64,000 nt of DNA from the NCBI RefSeq assembly GCF_900100305.1, contig NZ_FNEY01000005.1, positions 124,001 to 188,000 of the forward strand. Reading direction: 5' to 3'. Positions 52,263-63,497 of the stretch are shown one piece after another. This DNA comes from Paracidovorax citrulli (GTDB taxonomy: Bacteria; Pseudomonadota; Gammaproteobacteria; Burkholderiales; Burkholderiaceae_C). The translations under genes and the position numbers were made by a program. Within the stretch, counting starts at the first letter, position 1. Each line of letters starts with the position of its first letter. The notes under the pieces were generated by a model that saw only the letters and a program-made list of their open reading frames with translations, did no database searches and was not told the DNA's origin.

Positions 52263-53519
52263 ATGCCGCTTTCCGCGCAGCCCCGGACTTCCAGGCGCAC
52301 CCGCCCCCTCCAGCCCCTCCGTGGGGCTTTTTCGTGGCAGCCCGTGCTCAGCCGGCAGTGGGCCATGATCGCCTCCGTCGCGGCGGTCCTGGCACTCGGG
52401 GCCTGTTCCCGAAAGGAGCCGCCGCCGGAGCCCGTGCGCTCGGTCAAGCTGCTCACCGTCGGCACGTCGTCGCTCCACACGCATGCGGAATATGCCGGCG
52501 AAGTGCGCGCCCGCATCGAATCGCGCCTGGGCTTCCGCGTGGCGGGCAAGATCGTCCAGCGGCAGGCGGAACTCGGACAGCGCGTGCAGGCCGGCCAGGT
52601 GCTGGCGCAGATCGATCCGCGCGACTACCAGCTGTCCGCGGACGCGGCGCGTGCCCAGGTGGCATCGGCGCAGACCCAGCGGGATCTGGCGGCGGCGGAT
52701 TACCAGCGCTTTTCCGCGCTCAAGGCGCAGAACTTCATCAGCGGCGCCGAGCTCGACCGGCGCTCGGCCACGCTGAAGGCCGCCGAAGCCTCGCTCGAAC
52801 AGGCCCGGGCCCAGGCGGCCTCGCAGAGCAACCAGACGCAGTACACGCGGCTCGTGGCCGATGCCGCCGGCGTGGTCACCGGCATCGACGCCGAGCCCGG
52901 CCAGGTGGTCGCGGCCGGCACGCCGGTCGTGCGGATCGCCCAGGACGGGCCGCGCGACGTGGTGTTCTCGGTGCCCGAAGACCGGCTCGCCCGCGTGCGC
53001 CCTGGGCAGGCCGTGACCGTCCGCACTTGGTCGGGAGGCGGCGCGCTGCCGGGCCGGGTGCGCGAAGTGGCCGCGAGTGCCGATCCGGTCACGCGCACCT
53101 TCCTGGCCAAGGTCGCCATCGAATCCGACACGCCCCCGCCCCTGGGCGCCACCGCCTACGTGACGCCCGACGGGGCCGCGCAGCAAGGGCCGCAGGCCAT
53201 CAAGCTGCCGACGAGCGCGCTGCGCCAGGAAGGCGCGCAGACCGCCGTCTGGGTCTACGAGCCAGCCAGCGGCACGGTGCGCTCGCAGGCCGTGCAGATC
53301 GCGAGCGCCGACGGCAACGAGGTGGTGGTGGGCAGCGGCCTTGCGCCGGGCATGCAGGTGGTGGCTGCCGGCGTGCACGTGCTCTCTCCGGGGCAGAAGG
53401 TGCTGGTCTACCAGCCGCGCGCGTCCCGTGGCGGCGAGGCTCCGGCCACCACGCCCGTTTCCGCACCGGTTCCGGCCGCATCCGGCGCCGCGCCCGCGGC
53501 CTCCGCCACCGCACGCTGA
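52263..53519 (+). CDS. RND efflux periplasmic adaptor (membrane fusion) lipoprotein
   Basis: A protein of 418 residues with a long basic N-terminus, then a lipobox (MIASVAAVLALGAC, Cys about residue 48). Barrel-sandwich and hairpin elements follow: GFRVAGKIVQRQAELGQRVQAGQVLAQID near 85-113, a coiled hairpin from about 120 to 195, GVVTGIDAEPGQVVAAGTPVVRI near 205-228, and a beta-barrel plus membrane-proximal part with VRTWSGGGALPGRVREVAASADP. The C-terminal 35 residues are Ala/Pro/Thr-rich. It bridges the RND pump encoded 7 bp downstream to an outer-membrane channel encoded elsewhere. Confidence 0.92.
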   Translation: MPLSAQPRTSRRTRPLQPLRGAFSWQPVLSRQWAMIASVAAVLALGACSRKEPPPEPVRSVKLLTVGTSSLHTHAEYAGEVRARIESRLGFRVAGKIVQRQAELGQRVQAGQVLAQIDPRDYQLSADAARAQVASAQTQRDLAAADYQRFSALKAQNFISGAELDRRSATLKAAEASLEQARAQAASQSNQTQYTRLVADAAGVVTGIDAEPGQVVAAGTPVVRIAQDGPRDVVFSVPEDRLARVRPGQAVTVRTWSGGGALPGRVREVAASADPVTRTFLAKVAIESDTPPPLGATAYVTPDGAAQQGPQAIKLPTSALRQEGAQTAVWVYEPASGTVRSQAVQIASADGNEVVVGSGLAPGMQVVAAGVHVLSPGQKVLVYQPRASRGGEAPATTPVSAPVPAASGAAPAASATAR

Positions 53520-53526
53520 GGCCCCC

Positions 53527-56500
53527 ATGGAAAACGCGACGCAGCAGCCGCCCACCGGCGGATTCAACCTGTCCAAATGGGCGCTGGACCACCCCGCCCT
53601 CACGCGCTACCTCATGGTGGTGCTCATGCTGCTGGGCGTGGGCGCCTACTTCCAGCTCGGCCAGGACGAGGACCCGCCCTTCACCTTCCGCGCCATGGTG
53701 GTGCGCACCTATTGGCCCGGCGCCACCGCGCAGCAGGTGGCGGAACAGGTCACCGACAAGCTCGAACGCACCCTGCAGGAAGTGCCGTACGCAGACCGCA
53801 TGCGCAGCTACTCCAAGCCGGGCGAGTCGCAGATCATCTTCGAGCTCAAGGATTCATCGCCGCCCGGCGAGGTGCCCGGCGTCTGGTACACGGTGCGCAA
53901 GAAGATCGGCGACATGCGCGCCACCCTGCCCCAGGGCGTGCAGGGCCCGTTCTTCAACGACGAATTCGGCGACGTCTACGGCGTGATCTATGCCATCGAA
54001 GCGGAAGGCTTCAGCCCGGCCGAGCTCAAGACCTTCGCAGACGACATCCGCCAGCAGTTGCTGCGCGTGAAGGACGTGGCCAAGGTCGAGCAGTTCGGCA
54101 TCCAGGACGAGAAGATCTACATCGAGATCTCGCAGAAGCGCCTCGCCCAGCTCGGCCTGGACATGAACCAGATCCTGAACCAGCTCGGCCAGCAGAACGC
54201 CGTCGAGAGCGCGGGCACCGTCCAGACCCCGCAGGACCAGGTGCAGATCCGCGTGGCCGGACAGTTCGGCGCCGTCGAGGAACTGCGCGCGATGCCGATC
54301 CGGGGCGCCTCCGGCGCACAACTGCGGCTGGGCGATATCGCCGAGGTCCGCCGTGGCTACATCGACCCGCCCTCCATCAAGGTGCGCCACCAGGGCCGGG
54401 AAGTCGTCGCGCTCGGCGTGTCGATGGCCAAGGGCGGCGACATCATCCGCCTGGGCGAAGCACTGCACGCGGCCGCGCGCCGCATCGAGCAGACCCTGCC
54501 GGCCGGCGTGCGCCTCGTGAATGTGCAGGACCAGCCCCGCGCCGTGTCGTCGTCCGTGAACGAGTTCGTCAAGGTGCTCATCGAGGCCGTCGTGATCGTG
54601 CTCGCCGTGAGCTTCCTGAGCCTCGGCCTGCACAAGCGCCCCGGCAGCCATCCGCTGTGGCGCCGCTGGACGCTGGACATCCGCCCCGGCCTGGTGGTGG
54701 GCATCACGATCCCGCTGGTGCTGGCCGTGACCTTCCTGGCCATGTGGTACTGGAAGATCGGGCTGCACAAGATCTCCCTCGGTTCGCTCATCATCGCCCT
54801 CGGGCTGCTGGTGGACGATGCCATCATCGCCGTCGAGATGATGGTCCGGAAGATGGAAGAAGGCTACGACAAGGTCCGCGCCGCCACCTTCGCCTACGAG
54901 ATCACGGCCATGCCGATGCTCACCGGCACCCTGATCACCGCGGCGGGCTTCCTGCCCATCGGCATCGCCAAGTCGGTCACCGGCGAGTACACCTTCGCGA
55001 TCTTCGCGGTCACCGTGATCGCGCTCGTACTGTCGTGGTTCGTCTCGGTGTACTTCGTGCCGTACCTGGGCACGCTGCTGCTCAGGGTGCCCGAGCACCC
55101 GAAGGCGCAAGACCATCCGTCCGGAACCGCCCAGGGGGCGGCACAAGGGCCGCACGAGGTCTTCGACAGCCCTTTCTACAACACCTTCCGCCGCGCCGTG
55201 GATGCATGCGTGGAGCACCGCTGGATCACCATCGGCGTCACGCTGCTGCTCTTCGCGCTGGGCATCATGGGCATGGGGCGCGTCCAGCAGCAATTCTTCC
55301 CCGACTCCAGCCGCCCGGAAATCCTGATCGACGCATGGTTCCCCGAGGGCACCTCGTTCGCCGCGAACGAGGCCGTGCTCAAGCGCATGGAAAAACGCCT
55401 CGTCGAGGAGCCCGGCGTGCACTCGGTCAGCACCTGGATCGGCTCGGGCGTGCCGCGTTTCTACCTGCCGCTGGACCAGGTATTCCCGCAATCCAACGTA
55501 TCGCAGATCATCCTGCTGCCCCAGGACCTGGCACGGCGCGAAGCGCTGCGGCACGCGCTGCCGGCGATGCTGGCGCAGGAATTTCCCGAAGTGCGGGCCC
55601 GCGTCAAGCTGCTGCCCAACGGTCCGCCCGTGGCGTATCCGGTGCAGTTCCGCGTGATCGGCAACGATCCGGCGCGGCTGCGCCAGCATGCGGACGAGGT
55701 GCGCAAGATCCTGCGCGAACACCCGCAGATGCTCGGCGTGAATGACAACTGGAACGAATCCGTGAAGACCATGCGCCTGGAGATCGACCAGGACAAGGCG
55801 CGCGCGCTCGGCGTCACCAGCCAGTCCATCGCCCAGGCCGCTCGCACCGTGTTCACCGGCACCACCGTCGGCCAGTACCGGGAGGGCGACCGCCTGATCG
55901 ACATCGTGTTCCGGCAGCCGCCGGACGAGCGGCAGGCCATCACGGACATCGCGAACGCCTACCTTCCCACCGCATCGGGCAAGGCCATTCCCCTGACCCA
56001 GATCGCGCGCCCCGTGTTCGCCTGGGAGCCGGGCGTCATGTGGCGGCAGAACCGCGAGTACGCCATCACGGTGCAAGGCGACGTGATCGAAGGACTCCAG
56101 GGCGCTACCGTCACCGAGGCGCTGCTGCCCGGCCTGCGCCAGCTGGAAGCCCAATGGCATGCATCGGGAGACGCCGGCTACCGGATCGAGGTCGCCGGCT
56201 CCGTGGAGGAAAGCTCCAAGGGCTCCGCCTCCATCGCGGCGGGCGTGCCCATCATGCTGTTCATCACCTTCACGCTGCTCATGCTCCAGCTGCACAGCTT
56301 CAGCCGCGCCCTGCTGGTGTTCCTCACCGGCCCGCTCGGCATCGCCGGGGTGGCGGGCGCCTTGCTGCTGCTCGGCCGGCCCTTCGGGTTCGTGGCACTG
56401 CTGGGCGTGATCGCGCTCATGGGCATGATCCAGCGCAACTCCGTCATCCTCATCGACCAGATCGAGAGCGACCGCGCACGCGGCGTGCCGGCGTGGGACG

Positions 56501-56730
56501 CCATCGTGGAATCCGCGGTGCGCCGGCTGCGCCCGATCGTGCTCACCGCTGCCGCTGCCGTGCTGGCGATGATTCCCCTGTCGCGCAGTGTCTTCTGGGG
56601 GCCGATGGCTGTCGCCATCATGGGCGGGCTCATCGTCGCGACGGTGCTCACGCTGCTGGCGCTGCCTGCGATGTACGCCGCGTGGTTCCGCGTGAGGCGG
56701 CCCGAAACGCGGCCACCACGACCGGCCTGA
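53527..56730 (+). CDS. RND (AcrB/HAE1-type) efflux pump inner-membrane subunit
   Basis: A protein of 1067 residues, the usual size, with helix 1 (YLMVVLMLLGVGAYFQLG) and two large periplasmic loops. Proton-relay aspartates are visible in helix 4 (GLLVDDAIIAVEMM, two adjacent Asp). Other family markers are EDPPFTFRAMVV, WPGATAQQVAEQVTDKLE, FADDIRQQLLRVKDV and near the end GFVALLGVIALMGMIQRNSVILIDQI. Its closest subtype cannot be named safely; the sequence suggests the group whose loop 1 begins with the QDEDPPF motif. No outer-membrane factor gene follows; a terminator lies 51 bp downstream. Substrates unknown. Confidence 0.94.
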   Translation: MENATQQPPTGGFNLSKWALDHPALTRYLMVVLMLLGVGAYFQLGQDEDPPFTFRAMVVRTYWPGATAQQVAEQVTDKLERTLQEVPYADRMRSYSKPGESQIIFELKDSSPPGEVPGVWYTVRKKIGDMRATLPQGVQGPFFNDEFGDVYGVIYAIEAEGFSPAELKTFADDIRQQLLRVKDVAKVEQFGIQDEKIYIEISQKRLAQLGLDMNQILNQLGQQNAVESAGTVQTPQDQVQIRVAGQFGAVEELRAMPIRGASGAQLRLGDIAEVRRGYIDPPSIKVRHQGREVVALGVSMAKGGDIIRLGEALHAAARRIEQTLPAGVRLVNVQDQPRAVSSSVNEFVKVLIEAVVIVLAVSFLSLGLHKRPGSHPLWRRWTLDIRPGLVVGITIPLVLAVTFLAMWYWKIGLHKISLGSLIIALGLLVDDAIIAVEMMVRKMEEGYDKVRAATFAYEITAMPMLTGTLITAAGFLPIGIAKSVTGEYTFAIFAVTVIALVLSWFVSVYFVPYLGTLLLRVPEHPKAQDHPSGTAQGAAQGPHEVFDSPFYNTFRRAVDACVEHRWITIGVTLLLFALGIMGMGRVQQQFFPDSSRPEILIDAWFPEGTSFAANEAVLKRMEKRLVEEPGVHSVSTWIGSGVPRFYLPLDQVFPQSNVSQIILLPQDLARREALRHALPAMLAQEFPEVRARVKLLPNGPPVAYPVQFRVIGNDPARLRQHADEVRKILREHPQMLGVNDNWNESVKTMRLEIDQDKARALGVTSQSIAQAARTVFTGTTVGQYREGDRLIDIVFRQPPDERQAITDIANAYLPTASGKAIPLTQIARPVFAWEPGVMWRQNREYAITVQGDVIEGLQGATVTEALLPGLRQLEAQWHASGDAGYRIEVAGSVEESSKGSASIAAGVPIMLFITFTLLMLQLHSFSRALLVFLTGPLGIAGVAGALLLLGRPFGFVALLGVIALMGMIQRNSVILIDQIESDRARGVPAWDAIVESAVRRLRPIVLTAAAAVLAMIPLSRSVFWGPMAVAIMGGLIVATVLTLLALPAMYAAWFRVRRPETRPPRPA

Positions 56731-56781
56731 CCGGGAACGCTTCGCCGACAGGGTAAAATCGAAGGTTGACCAATTTCACGC

Positions 56782-56811
56782 AGCGGCGGTCCCCCGGGTC
56801 CGCCGCTTTTT
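56782..56811 (+). terminator. Intrinsic terminator after the RND pump gene
   Basis: AGCGGCGG (56782-56789) pairs perfectly with CCGCCGCT (56800-56807) and is followed by TTTTT. It closes the efflux operon before the tRNA-Leu. Confidence 0.8.
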
Positions 56812-56818
56812 GTCGGTA

Positions 56819-56838
56819 GCCCGCTGGGAACAGCGGGC
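56819..56838 (+). other. Perfect hairpin with GGAA tetraloop before tRNA-Leu
   Basis: GCCCGCTG (56819-56826), GGAA, CAGCGGGC (56831-56838): an 8-bp stem with a GNRA tetraloop. It lies 20 bases upstream of the mature tRNA 5' end and could belong to the precursor leader or promoter zone. No T-tract follows, so it is not an intrinsic terminator. Confidence 0.5.
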
Positions 56839-56857
56839 GGAAAGCCAAGTGGAAAAA

Positions 56858-56944
56858 GCGCGGGTGGCGAAATTGGTAGACGCACCAGGTTTAGGTCCTG
56901 ACGCCAGCAATGGTGTGGGGGTTCGAGTCCCCCCCCGCGCACCA
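56858..56944 (+). tRNA. tRNA-Leu (anticodon UAG)
   Basis: An 87-nt leucine tRNA with encoded CCA: acceptor GCGCGGG/CCCGCGC, D-loop TTGGTAGAC, anticodon loop TTTAGGT with anticodon TAG (56892-56894), a long variable arm, T-loop GTTCGAGTC. Followed 68 bp later by tig. Confidence 0.97.
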
Positions 56945-57012
56945 CGAACAACACGGTGAGGCGGTCCCGGCACGGGACGGCCGTCACGGTCCCATTACCT
57001 AGAGGAAGAGCC

Positions 57013-58323
57013 ATGGCCGTTACTGTTGAAACCCTTGAAAAGCTCGAGCGCAAGATCACGCTGAGCCTGCCCCTGACCGCCATCCAGTCGGAAGTGGACT
57101 CGCGCCTCAAGCGCCTGGCCCGCACGGTGAAGATGGACGGCTTCCGTCCCGGCAAGGTGCCGATGAACGTCGTGGCCCAGCGCTACGGTTACTCCGTGCA
57201 GTACGAAGTGCTGAACGACAAGGTCGGCGAGGCCTTCGCCCAGGCCGCCAATGAGGCCAACCTGCGCGTCGCCGGCCAGCCCCGCATCACCGAGAAGGAA
57301 GGCGCTCCCGAAGGCCAGGTGACCTTCGACGCCGTGTTCGAGGTGTTCCCCGAAGTGAAGATCGGCGATCTGTCCACGGCCGACGTCGAGAAGATCTCCG
57401 CCGACGTCACCGACGCCGCCATCGACAAGACCATCGACATCCTGCGCAAGCAGCGCCGCACCTTCGCCCAGCGCGCCCAGGGCACGCCTGCCGAAGACGG
57501 CGACCGCGTGACCGTGGACTTCGAAGGCAAGATCGACGGCGAGACATTCTCCGGCGGCAAGGCCGAAGACTTCCAGTTCCTGGTGGGCGAAGGCCAGATG
57601 CTCAAGGAATTCGAGGACGCCGTGCGCGGCATGAAGGCCGGTGAAAGCAAGACCTTCCCCCTCGCCTTCCCCGAGGACTACCATGGCAAGGACGTGGCCG
57701 GCAAGACCGCCGATTTCCTGGTCACCGTGAAGAAGATCGAGGCAGCCCACCTGCCCGAAGTCAATGAGCAGCTGGCGAAGTCCCTGGGCATCGCCGACGG
57801 CACCGTGGAAGGCCTGCGCGCCGACATCAAGAAGAACCTCGAGCGCGAGGTCAAGTTCCGCCTGCTGGCCCGCAACAAGCAGGCCGTGATGGAAGCCCTG
57901 GTGTCCAAGGCCGAGCTGGACCTGCCCAACGCCAGCGTGCAGGCCGAGATCGCCCGCCTGCTGGAAGGCGCCCGCGCCGACCTCAAGCAGCGCGGCATCA
58001 AGGACGCCGACAAGGCCGAGATCCCCGAGGACGTGTTCCGCCCGCAGGCCGAGCGCCGCGTGCGCCTGGGCCTGGTCGTGGCCGAACTCGTGCGCGCCAA
58101 CAACCTGCACGCCACCCCCGAGCAGTTGAAGGCGCACGTGGACGAGCTCGCCGCCAGCTACGAGAAGCCCGAGGACGTGGTCCGCTGGTACTTCGGCGAC
58201 CGCCAGCGCCTGGCCGAGGTCGAGGCCGTGGTCATCGAGAACAACGTCACGGCGTTCGTGCTGGACAAGGCCAAGGTCACGGAAAAGGCCATTTCCTTCG
58301 ACGAACTGATGGGCCAGGGCTGA
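57013..58323 (+). CDS. tig: Trigger factor (ribosome-associated chaperone, prolyl isomerase)
   Basis: Binds the ribosome exit tunnel and nascent chains. The protein has 436 residues: ribosome-binding domain with the signature [17 protein letters not shown] near 42-58, PPIase domain about 155-240 ([20 protein letters not shown] and [17 protein letters not shown]), and a helical C-terminal arm. AGAGGAAGAG precedes the ATG. The gene heads the conserved tig-clpP-clpX-lon order. Confidence 0.97.
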   Translation: MAVTVETLEKLERKITLSLPLTAIQSEVDSRLKRLARTVKMDGFRPGKVPMNVVAQRYGYSVQYEVLNDKVGEAFAQAANEANLRVAGQPRITEKEGAPEGQVTFDAVFEVFPEVKIGDLSTADVEKISADVTDAAIDKTIDILRKQRRTFAQRAQGTPAEDGDRVTVDFEGKIDGETFSGGKAEDFQFLVGEGQMLKEFEDAVRGMKAGESKTFPLAFPEDYHGKDVAGKTADFLVTVKKIEAAHLPEVNEQLAKSLGIADGTVEGLRADIKKNLEREVKFRLLARNKQAVMEALVSKAELDLPNASVQAEIARLLEGARADLKQRGIKDADKAEIPEDVFRPQAERRVRLGLVVAELVRANNLHATPEQLKAHVDELAASYEKPEDVVRWYFGDRQRLAEVEAVVIENNVTAFVLDKAKVTEKAISFDELMGQG

Positions 58324-58380
58324 AGCCGCGGCGCCGGCGCATGCATCCGCAGCGCGCCGGCTCCTGCCCGCCATCCGGGG

Positions 58381-58408
58381 CTTGTGCTGGCGAGCACAGG
58401 CCCCAATT
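58381..58408 (+). promoter_or_regulatory. Sigma-32-like promoter before clpP
   Basis: CTTGTGC (58381-58387) as -35 and CCCCAATT (58401-58408) as -10 are 13 bp apart; the heat-shock consensus is CTTGAAA-N(11-16)-CCCCATNT. Four of seven and most -10 positions agree. It lies about 40-65 bp before the clpP start, in keeping with heat-shock control of clpPX elsewhere. Confidence 0.5.
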
Positions 58409-58445
58409 CATTTCTCGGTACAGTATCTGCATGACTGGAGAAAAC

Positions 58446-59054
58446 ATGAGCGCACTGGAAACACAGGCCCTGGGCATGATTCCCATGGTGATCGAGCAGT
58501 CGGGACGCGGCGAGCGGTCCTACGACATCTATTCGCGCCTGCTCAAGGAGCGGATCGTCTTCCTGATCGGCGAGGTGAACGACCAGACCGCCAACCTGGT
58601 CGTGGCGCAGCTGCTGTTCCTGGAGAGCGAGAACCCCGACAAGGATATTTCCTTCTACATCAACTCCCCCGGCGGCAGCGTGACGGCCGGCATGGCCATC
58701 TACGACACGATGCAGTTCATCAAGCCGGACGTGTCCACCATGTGCCTGGGCTTCGCGGCCAGCATGGGCGCCTTCCTGCTGGCGGCCGGCGCCAAGGGCA
58801 AGCGCTTCTCGCTGCCCAATTCGAAGATCATGATCCACCAGGTGCTCGGCGGCGCACGCGGCCAGGCCACGGACATCGAGATCCATGCACGGGACATCCT
58901 GCGTACCAAGGACCAGATGAACCGCATCCTGGCGGAACGCACCGGACAGCCCCTGGAAAAGGTCAAGGCCGACACCGAACGCGACTATTTCCTCACTGCC
59001 GACGAGGCCAAGGAATACGGCCTGGTCGACCAGGTGGTGACCCAGCGTCCCTGA
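58446..59054 (+). CDS. clpP: ATP-dependent Clp protease proteolytic subunit
   Basis: Barrel protease fed by ClpX or ClpA. The protein has 202 residues: [20 protein letters not shown], nucleophile Ser106 in GFAASMGAF, His131 in MIHQVLGG, and the Asp later near RTKDQMN. The start at 58446 is selected over the ATG at 58431 because GGAG lies seven bases upstream of it and the protein then begins [18 protein letters not shown]. The N-terminal propeptide is short. Confidence 0.97.
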   Translation: MSALETQALGMIPMVIEQSGRGERSYDIYSRLLKERIVFLIGEVNDQTANLVVAQLLFLESENPDKDISFYINSPGGSVTAGMAIYDTMQFIKPDVSTMCLGFAASMGAFLLAAGAKGKRFSLPNSKIMIHQVLGGARGQATDIEIHARDILRTKDQMNRILAERTGQPLEKVKADTERDYFLTADEAKEYGLVDQVVTQRP

Positions 59055-59156
59055 CCAGCGGCGTTGCCTCCGGCGGCGTTTTCTGCCAGGGAAGGCGTCC
59101 GCCGCCATTTCGTTATCATCCCGCCCACAGTTCCCGCAACACGAGGCAATGCCCCC

Positions 59157-60422
<1,266 letters not shown>

Positions 60423-60504
60423 GCCGCCCTCCCCTGCCGGGGAGGCACTCGCCTGCGGCCGGACGCCCTGCCGCGGCCCCGGTCATCCAGGATGGTGCCG
60501 CGGG

Positions 60505-60531
60505 TTGAAAATACCGGCTGGTGGACCATAT
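60505..60531 (+). promoter_or_regulatory. Sigma-32-like promoter before lon
   Basis: TTGAAA (60505-60510) and GACCATAT (60524-60531) are 13 bp apart; six of eight -10 positions fit the heat-shock consensus CCCCATNT. Transcription would start near 60538, downstream of an in-frame ATG at 60521, which supports 60557 as the true lon start. Confidence 0.6.
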
Positions 60532-60556
60532 TCCACTCAGTTTCACAAGGATTCCC

Positions 60557-62983
60557 ATGTCCGGACATACCCCCCTGCCAGCCACCCCCATCGACCTCCC
60601 ACTGCTTCCCTTGCGCGACGTGGTGGTGTTCCCCCACATGGTGATTCCGCTGTTCGTGGGCCGGCCCAAGAGCATCAAGGCCCTGGAACTGGCCATGGAC
60701 GCCGACCGGCGCATCATGCTGGTCGCCCAGAAGACCGCGGCCAAGGACGAGCCGCTGGTGTCCGACATGTTCGACGTCGGCTGCGTCTCCACGATCCTGC
60801 AGATGCTCAAGCTGCCCGACGGCACCGTCAAGGTGCTGGTGGAAGGCCAGCAGCGGGCCCAGGTCACCTCCATCGAGGACCATGAAAGCCACTTCACCTC
60901 CACCGTGACGCCCGTGCCCGCCAGCGACGGCGACCACAAGCCCAGCGAGATCGAAGCGCTGCGCCGCGCGGTGATGCAGCAGTTCGACCAGTACGTCAAG
61001 CTGAACAAGAAGATCCCGCCCGAGATCCTCACCTCCATCGCGAGCATCGACGATCCGGGCCGCCTTGCCGACACCATCGCCGCCCACCTGCCCCTCAAGC
61101 TGGAGAACAAGCAGGCCGTGCTGGACCTGGCCGATGTCAAGGAACGCCTCGAGAACCTGTTCGAGCAGCTCGACCGCGAGGTGGACATCCTCAACGTGGA
61201 CAAGCGCATCCGCGGCCGCGTCAAGCGCCAGATGGAGAAGAACCAGCGCGACTTCTACCTGAACGAGCAGGTGAAGGCCATCCAGAAGGAACTGGGCGAA
61301 GGCGAGGAAGGCGCGGACATCGAGGAGATCGAGAAGAAGATCAAGGCCGCGAAGATGCCCGCGGACGCGCGCAAGAAGGCCGAGAGCGAACTCAAGAAGC
61401 TCAAGCTGATGTCGCCCATGTCGGCGGAAGCCACGGTCGTGCGCAACTACATCGAGGTCCTGACCGGCCTGCCCTGGAGCAAGCGCACGAAGATCAAGCA
61501 CGACCTCGCCAACGCGGAGGAAGTGCTCAACGAGGACCACTACGGCCTGGACAAGGTCAAGGACCGCATCCTCGAATACCTCGCGGTGCAGCAGCGCGTG
61601 GACAAGGTCAAGGCCCCCATCCTCTGCCTGGTGGGCCCGCCCGGGGTCGGCAAGACCTCGCTCGGCCAGTCCATCGCCAAGGCGACGGGCCGCAAGTACG
61701 TGCGCATGGCGCTCGGCGGCATGCGCGACGAGGCGGAAATCCGCGGCCACCGCCGCACCTACATCGGCGCCATGCCCGGCAAGGTGCTGCAGAGCCTGAA
61801 CAAGGTCGGCACACGCAACCCGCTCTTCCTGCTCGACGAGATCGACAAGCTGGGCACGGACTTCCGCGGCGACCCGTCCAGCGCGCTGCTGGAAGTGCTC
61901 GACCCGGAGCAGAACCACAAGTTCGGCGACCACTACGTGGAGGTCGATTTCGACCTGAGCGACGTGATGTTCGTGGCCACGTCGAACTCCATGAACATCC
62001 CGCCCGCCCTGCTGGACCGGATGGAAGTCATCCGCCTCTCGGGCTACACGGAAGACGAGAAGGCGAACATCGCCATCAAGTACCTGCTGCCCAAGCAGAT
62101 GGTCAACAACGGCGTCAAGGACGAGGAGTTGCGGGTCGAGGAAAGCGCGGTGCGCGACGTCATCCGCTACTACACCCGCGAGGCAGGCGTGCGCTCGCTC
62201 GAGCGCGAACTCTCCAAGATCTGCCGAAAGGTGGTCAAGGGCCTGCAGCTCAAGAAGCTCGAGCCCCAGGTGGTGGTCACCGCGGACAACCTGGCCGAAT
62301 ACCTGGGCGTGCGCAAGCACACCTATGGCCGGGCGGAACAGCAGAACCAGGTGGGCCAGGTGGTCGGCCTCGCGTGGACCGAGGTCGGCGGCGACCTGCT
62401 CACCATCGAAGCCGCGACCATGCCCGGCAAGGGAACCATCACGCGCACGGGCTCGCTCGGCGACGTCATGAAGGAATCCGTGGAAGCCGCGCGCACCGTG
62501 GTGCGCAGCCGCGCCCACCGCCTGGGCATCAAGGACGAGGTGTTCGAGAAGCGCGACATGCACATCCACGTGCCGGACGGTGCCACGCCCAAGGATGGCC
62601 CGAGCGCCGGCGCGGCCATGACCACGGCCTTCGTATCCGCCCTCACGGGCATCCCCGTGCGCAGCGATGTCGCGATGACCGGCGAGATCACCCTGCGGGG
62701 CGAGGTCACGGCCATCGGCGGCCTGAAGGAAAAGCTGCTCGCGGCACTGCGCGGCGGCATCAAGACGGTGCTGATTCCCGAGGAAAACGTCAAGGACCTG
62801 CAGGAGATCCCGGACAACGTGAAGAGCGGCCTGGAGATCATTCCGGTCAAGTGGATCGACAAGGTGCTGGAAGTCGCCCTGGAGCGCAAGCCGATCGCGC
62901 TGACGGAAGAAGAGATCGCCGCGTCCATCACCGCCCGGGAAAACCGCCAGGCACAGGGCTCCACGGATTCCGTGAAGCATTGA
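60557..62983 (+). CDS. lon: ATP-dependent protease Lon
   Basis: Single-chain AAA+ protease degrading damaged and regulatory proteins. The protein has 808 residues: the N-terminal domain starts [23 protein letters not shown], the AAA module has Walker [11 protein letters not shown] near 360-367 and Walker [11 protein letters not shown]. The protease domain has the Ser683 nucleophile in [10 protein letters not shown] and Lys726 in [11 protein letters not shown]. The start at 60557 follows AAGG and the predicted transcription start. Similar regulation to the ClpPX operon is likely through the heat-shock sigma factor. Confidence 0.98.
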   Translation: MSGHTPLPATPIDLPLLPLRDVVVFPHMVIPLFVGRPKSIKALELAMDADRRIMLVAQKTAAKDEPLVSDMFDVGCVSTILQMLKLPDGTVKVLVEGQQRAQVTSIEDHESHFTSTVTPVPASDGDHKPSEIEALRRAVMQQFDQYVKLNKKIPPEILTSIASIDDPGRLADTIAAHLPLKLENKQAVLDLADVKERLENLFEQLDREVDILNVDKRIRGRVKRQMEKNQRDFYLNEQVKAIQKELGEGEEGADIEEIEKKIKAAKMPADARKKAESELKKLKLMSPMSAEATVVRNYIEVLTGLPWSKRTKIKHDLANAEEVLNEDHYGLDKVKDRILEYLAVQQRVDKVKAPILCLVGPPGVGKTSLGQSIAKATGRKYVRMALGGMRDEAEIRGHRRTYIGAMPGKVLQSLNKVGTRNPLFLLDEIDKLGTDFRGDPSSALLEVLDPEQNHKFGDHYVEVDFDLSDVMFVATSNSMNIPPALLDRMEVIRLSGYTEDEKANIAIKYLLPKQMVNNGVKDEELRVEESAVRDVIRYYTREAGVRSLERELSKICRKVVKGLQLKKLEPQVVVTADNLAEYLGVRKHTYGRAEQQNQVGQVVGLAWTEVGGDLLTIEAATMPGKGTITRTGSLGDVMKESVEAARTVVRSRAHRLGIKDEVFEKRDMHIHVPDGATPKDGPSAGAAMTTAFVSALTGIPVRSDVAMTGEITLRGEVTAIGGLKEKLLAALRGGIKTVLIPEENVKDLQEIPDNVKSGLEIIPVKWIDKVLEVALERKPIALTEEEIAASITARENRQAQGSTDSVKH

Positions 62984-63072
62984 ACGCGAAATTTTTCCGG
63001 AACCACCCAAAAAGTGCGCTACAATTCACTCCATCGATGCCAAACGTTGTAGAATGCAAGGCTTCGGTAAAT

Positions 63073-63148
63073 GCGGGAATAGCTCAGTTGGTAGAGCGCA
63101 ACCTTGCCAAGGTTGAGGTCGAGAGTTCGAGACTCTTTTCCCGCTCCA
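63073..63148 (+). tRNA. tRNA-Gly (anticodon GCC), copy 1
   Basis: 76 nt with encoded CCA: acceptor GCGGGAA/TTCCCGC, D-loop AGTTGGTAGAGC, anticodon arm AACCT TGCCAA GGTT with anticodon GCC, T-loop GTTCGAGAC. A GCTACAATTCA element upstream (63018-63028) repeats before copy 2. Confidence 0.97.
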
Positions 63149-63155
63149 GACTCCA

Positions 63156-63185
63156 AAAAAGGGGAAGCCAAAGCTTCCCCTTTTT
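63156..63185 (+). terminator. Strong terminator between tRNA-Gly and tRNA-Cys
   Basis: AAAAA, GGGGAAGC (63161-63168), CAAA, GCTTCCCC (63173-63180), TTTTT. A perfect stem with T-run directly after tRNA-Gly copy 1, so tRNA-Cys would need read-through or an own promoter. Confidence 0.85.
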
Positions 63186-63203
63186 GCCAAGGGAAGCATC
63201 TTC

Positions 63204-63277
63204 GGCGCGGTAGCAAAGCGGTTATGCACCGGATTGCAAATCCGTGTAGGTCGGTTCGACTCCGGCCCGCGCCTCCA
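63204..63277 (+). tRNA. tRNA-Cys (anticodon GCA)
   Basis: 74 nt with encoded CCA: acceptor GGCGCGG/CCGCGCC, anticodon arm CCGGATTGCAAATCCG with GCA, T-loop GGTTCGACTCC. It begins 18 bases after the terminator T-run. Confidence 0.96.
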
Positions 63278-63320
63278 GATACGGACAGCGGCTTGCACAT
63301 CGATCGGTGTTCAAGCCGAC

Positions 63321-63351
63321 TTGGCAAAGCACCAAAAAATGGTGCTACAAT
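63321..63351 (+). promoter_or_regulatory. Candidate promoter of tRNA-Gly copy 2
   Basis: TTGGCA (63321-63326) and TACAAT (63346-63351), with 19 bp between. The spacer is almost filled by a perfect 7-bp inverted repeat, AGCACCA-AAAAA-TGGTGCT (63328-63346). The spacing is on the long side. Confidence 0.4.
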
Positions 63352-63389
63352 TCAAGGCTTGTTGACGAGGCAACGAATCAACAGCCAAT

Positions 63390-63465
63390 GCGGGAATAGC
63401 TCAGTTGGTAGAGCGCAACCTTGCCAAGGTTGAGGTCGAGAGTTCGAGACTCTTTTCCCGCTCCA
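63390..63465 (+). tRNA. tRNA-Gly (anticodon GCC), copy 2
   Basis: Identical over 76 nt to copy 1, with encoded CCA. It sits in a separate unit with its own upstream element and terminator. Confidence 0.97.
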
Positions 63466-63497
63466 TACATGGAACATGCGCAATGCGGGTGTTCAAC

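Noticed and set aside
60521-60556. Upstream ATG for lon
   Set aside because: It lies inside the -10 region of the predicted heat-shock promoter and lacks a ribosome site.
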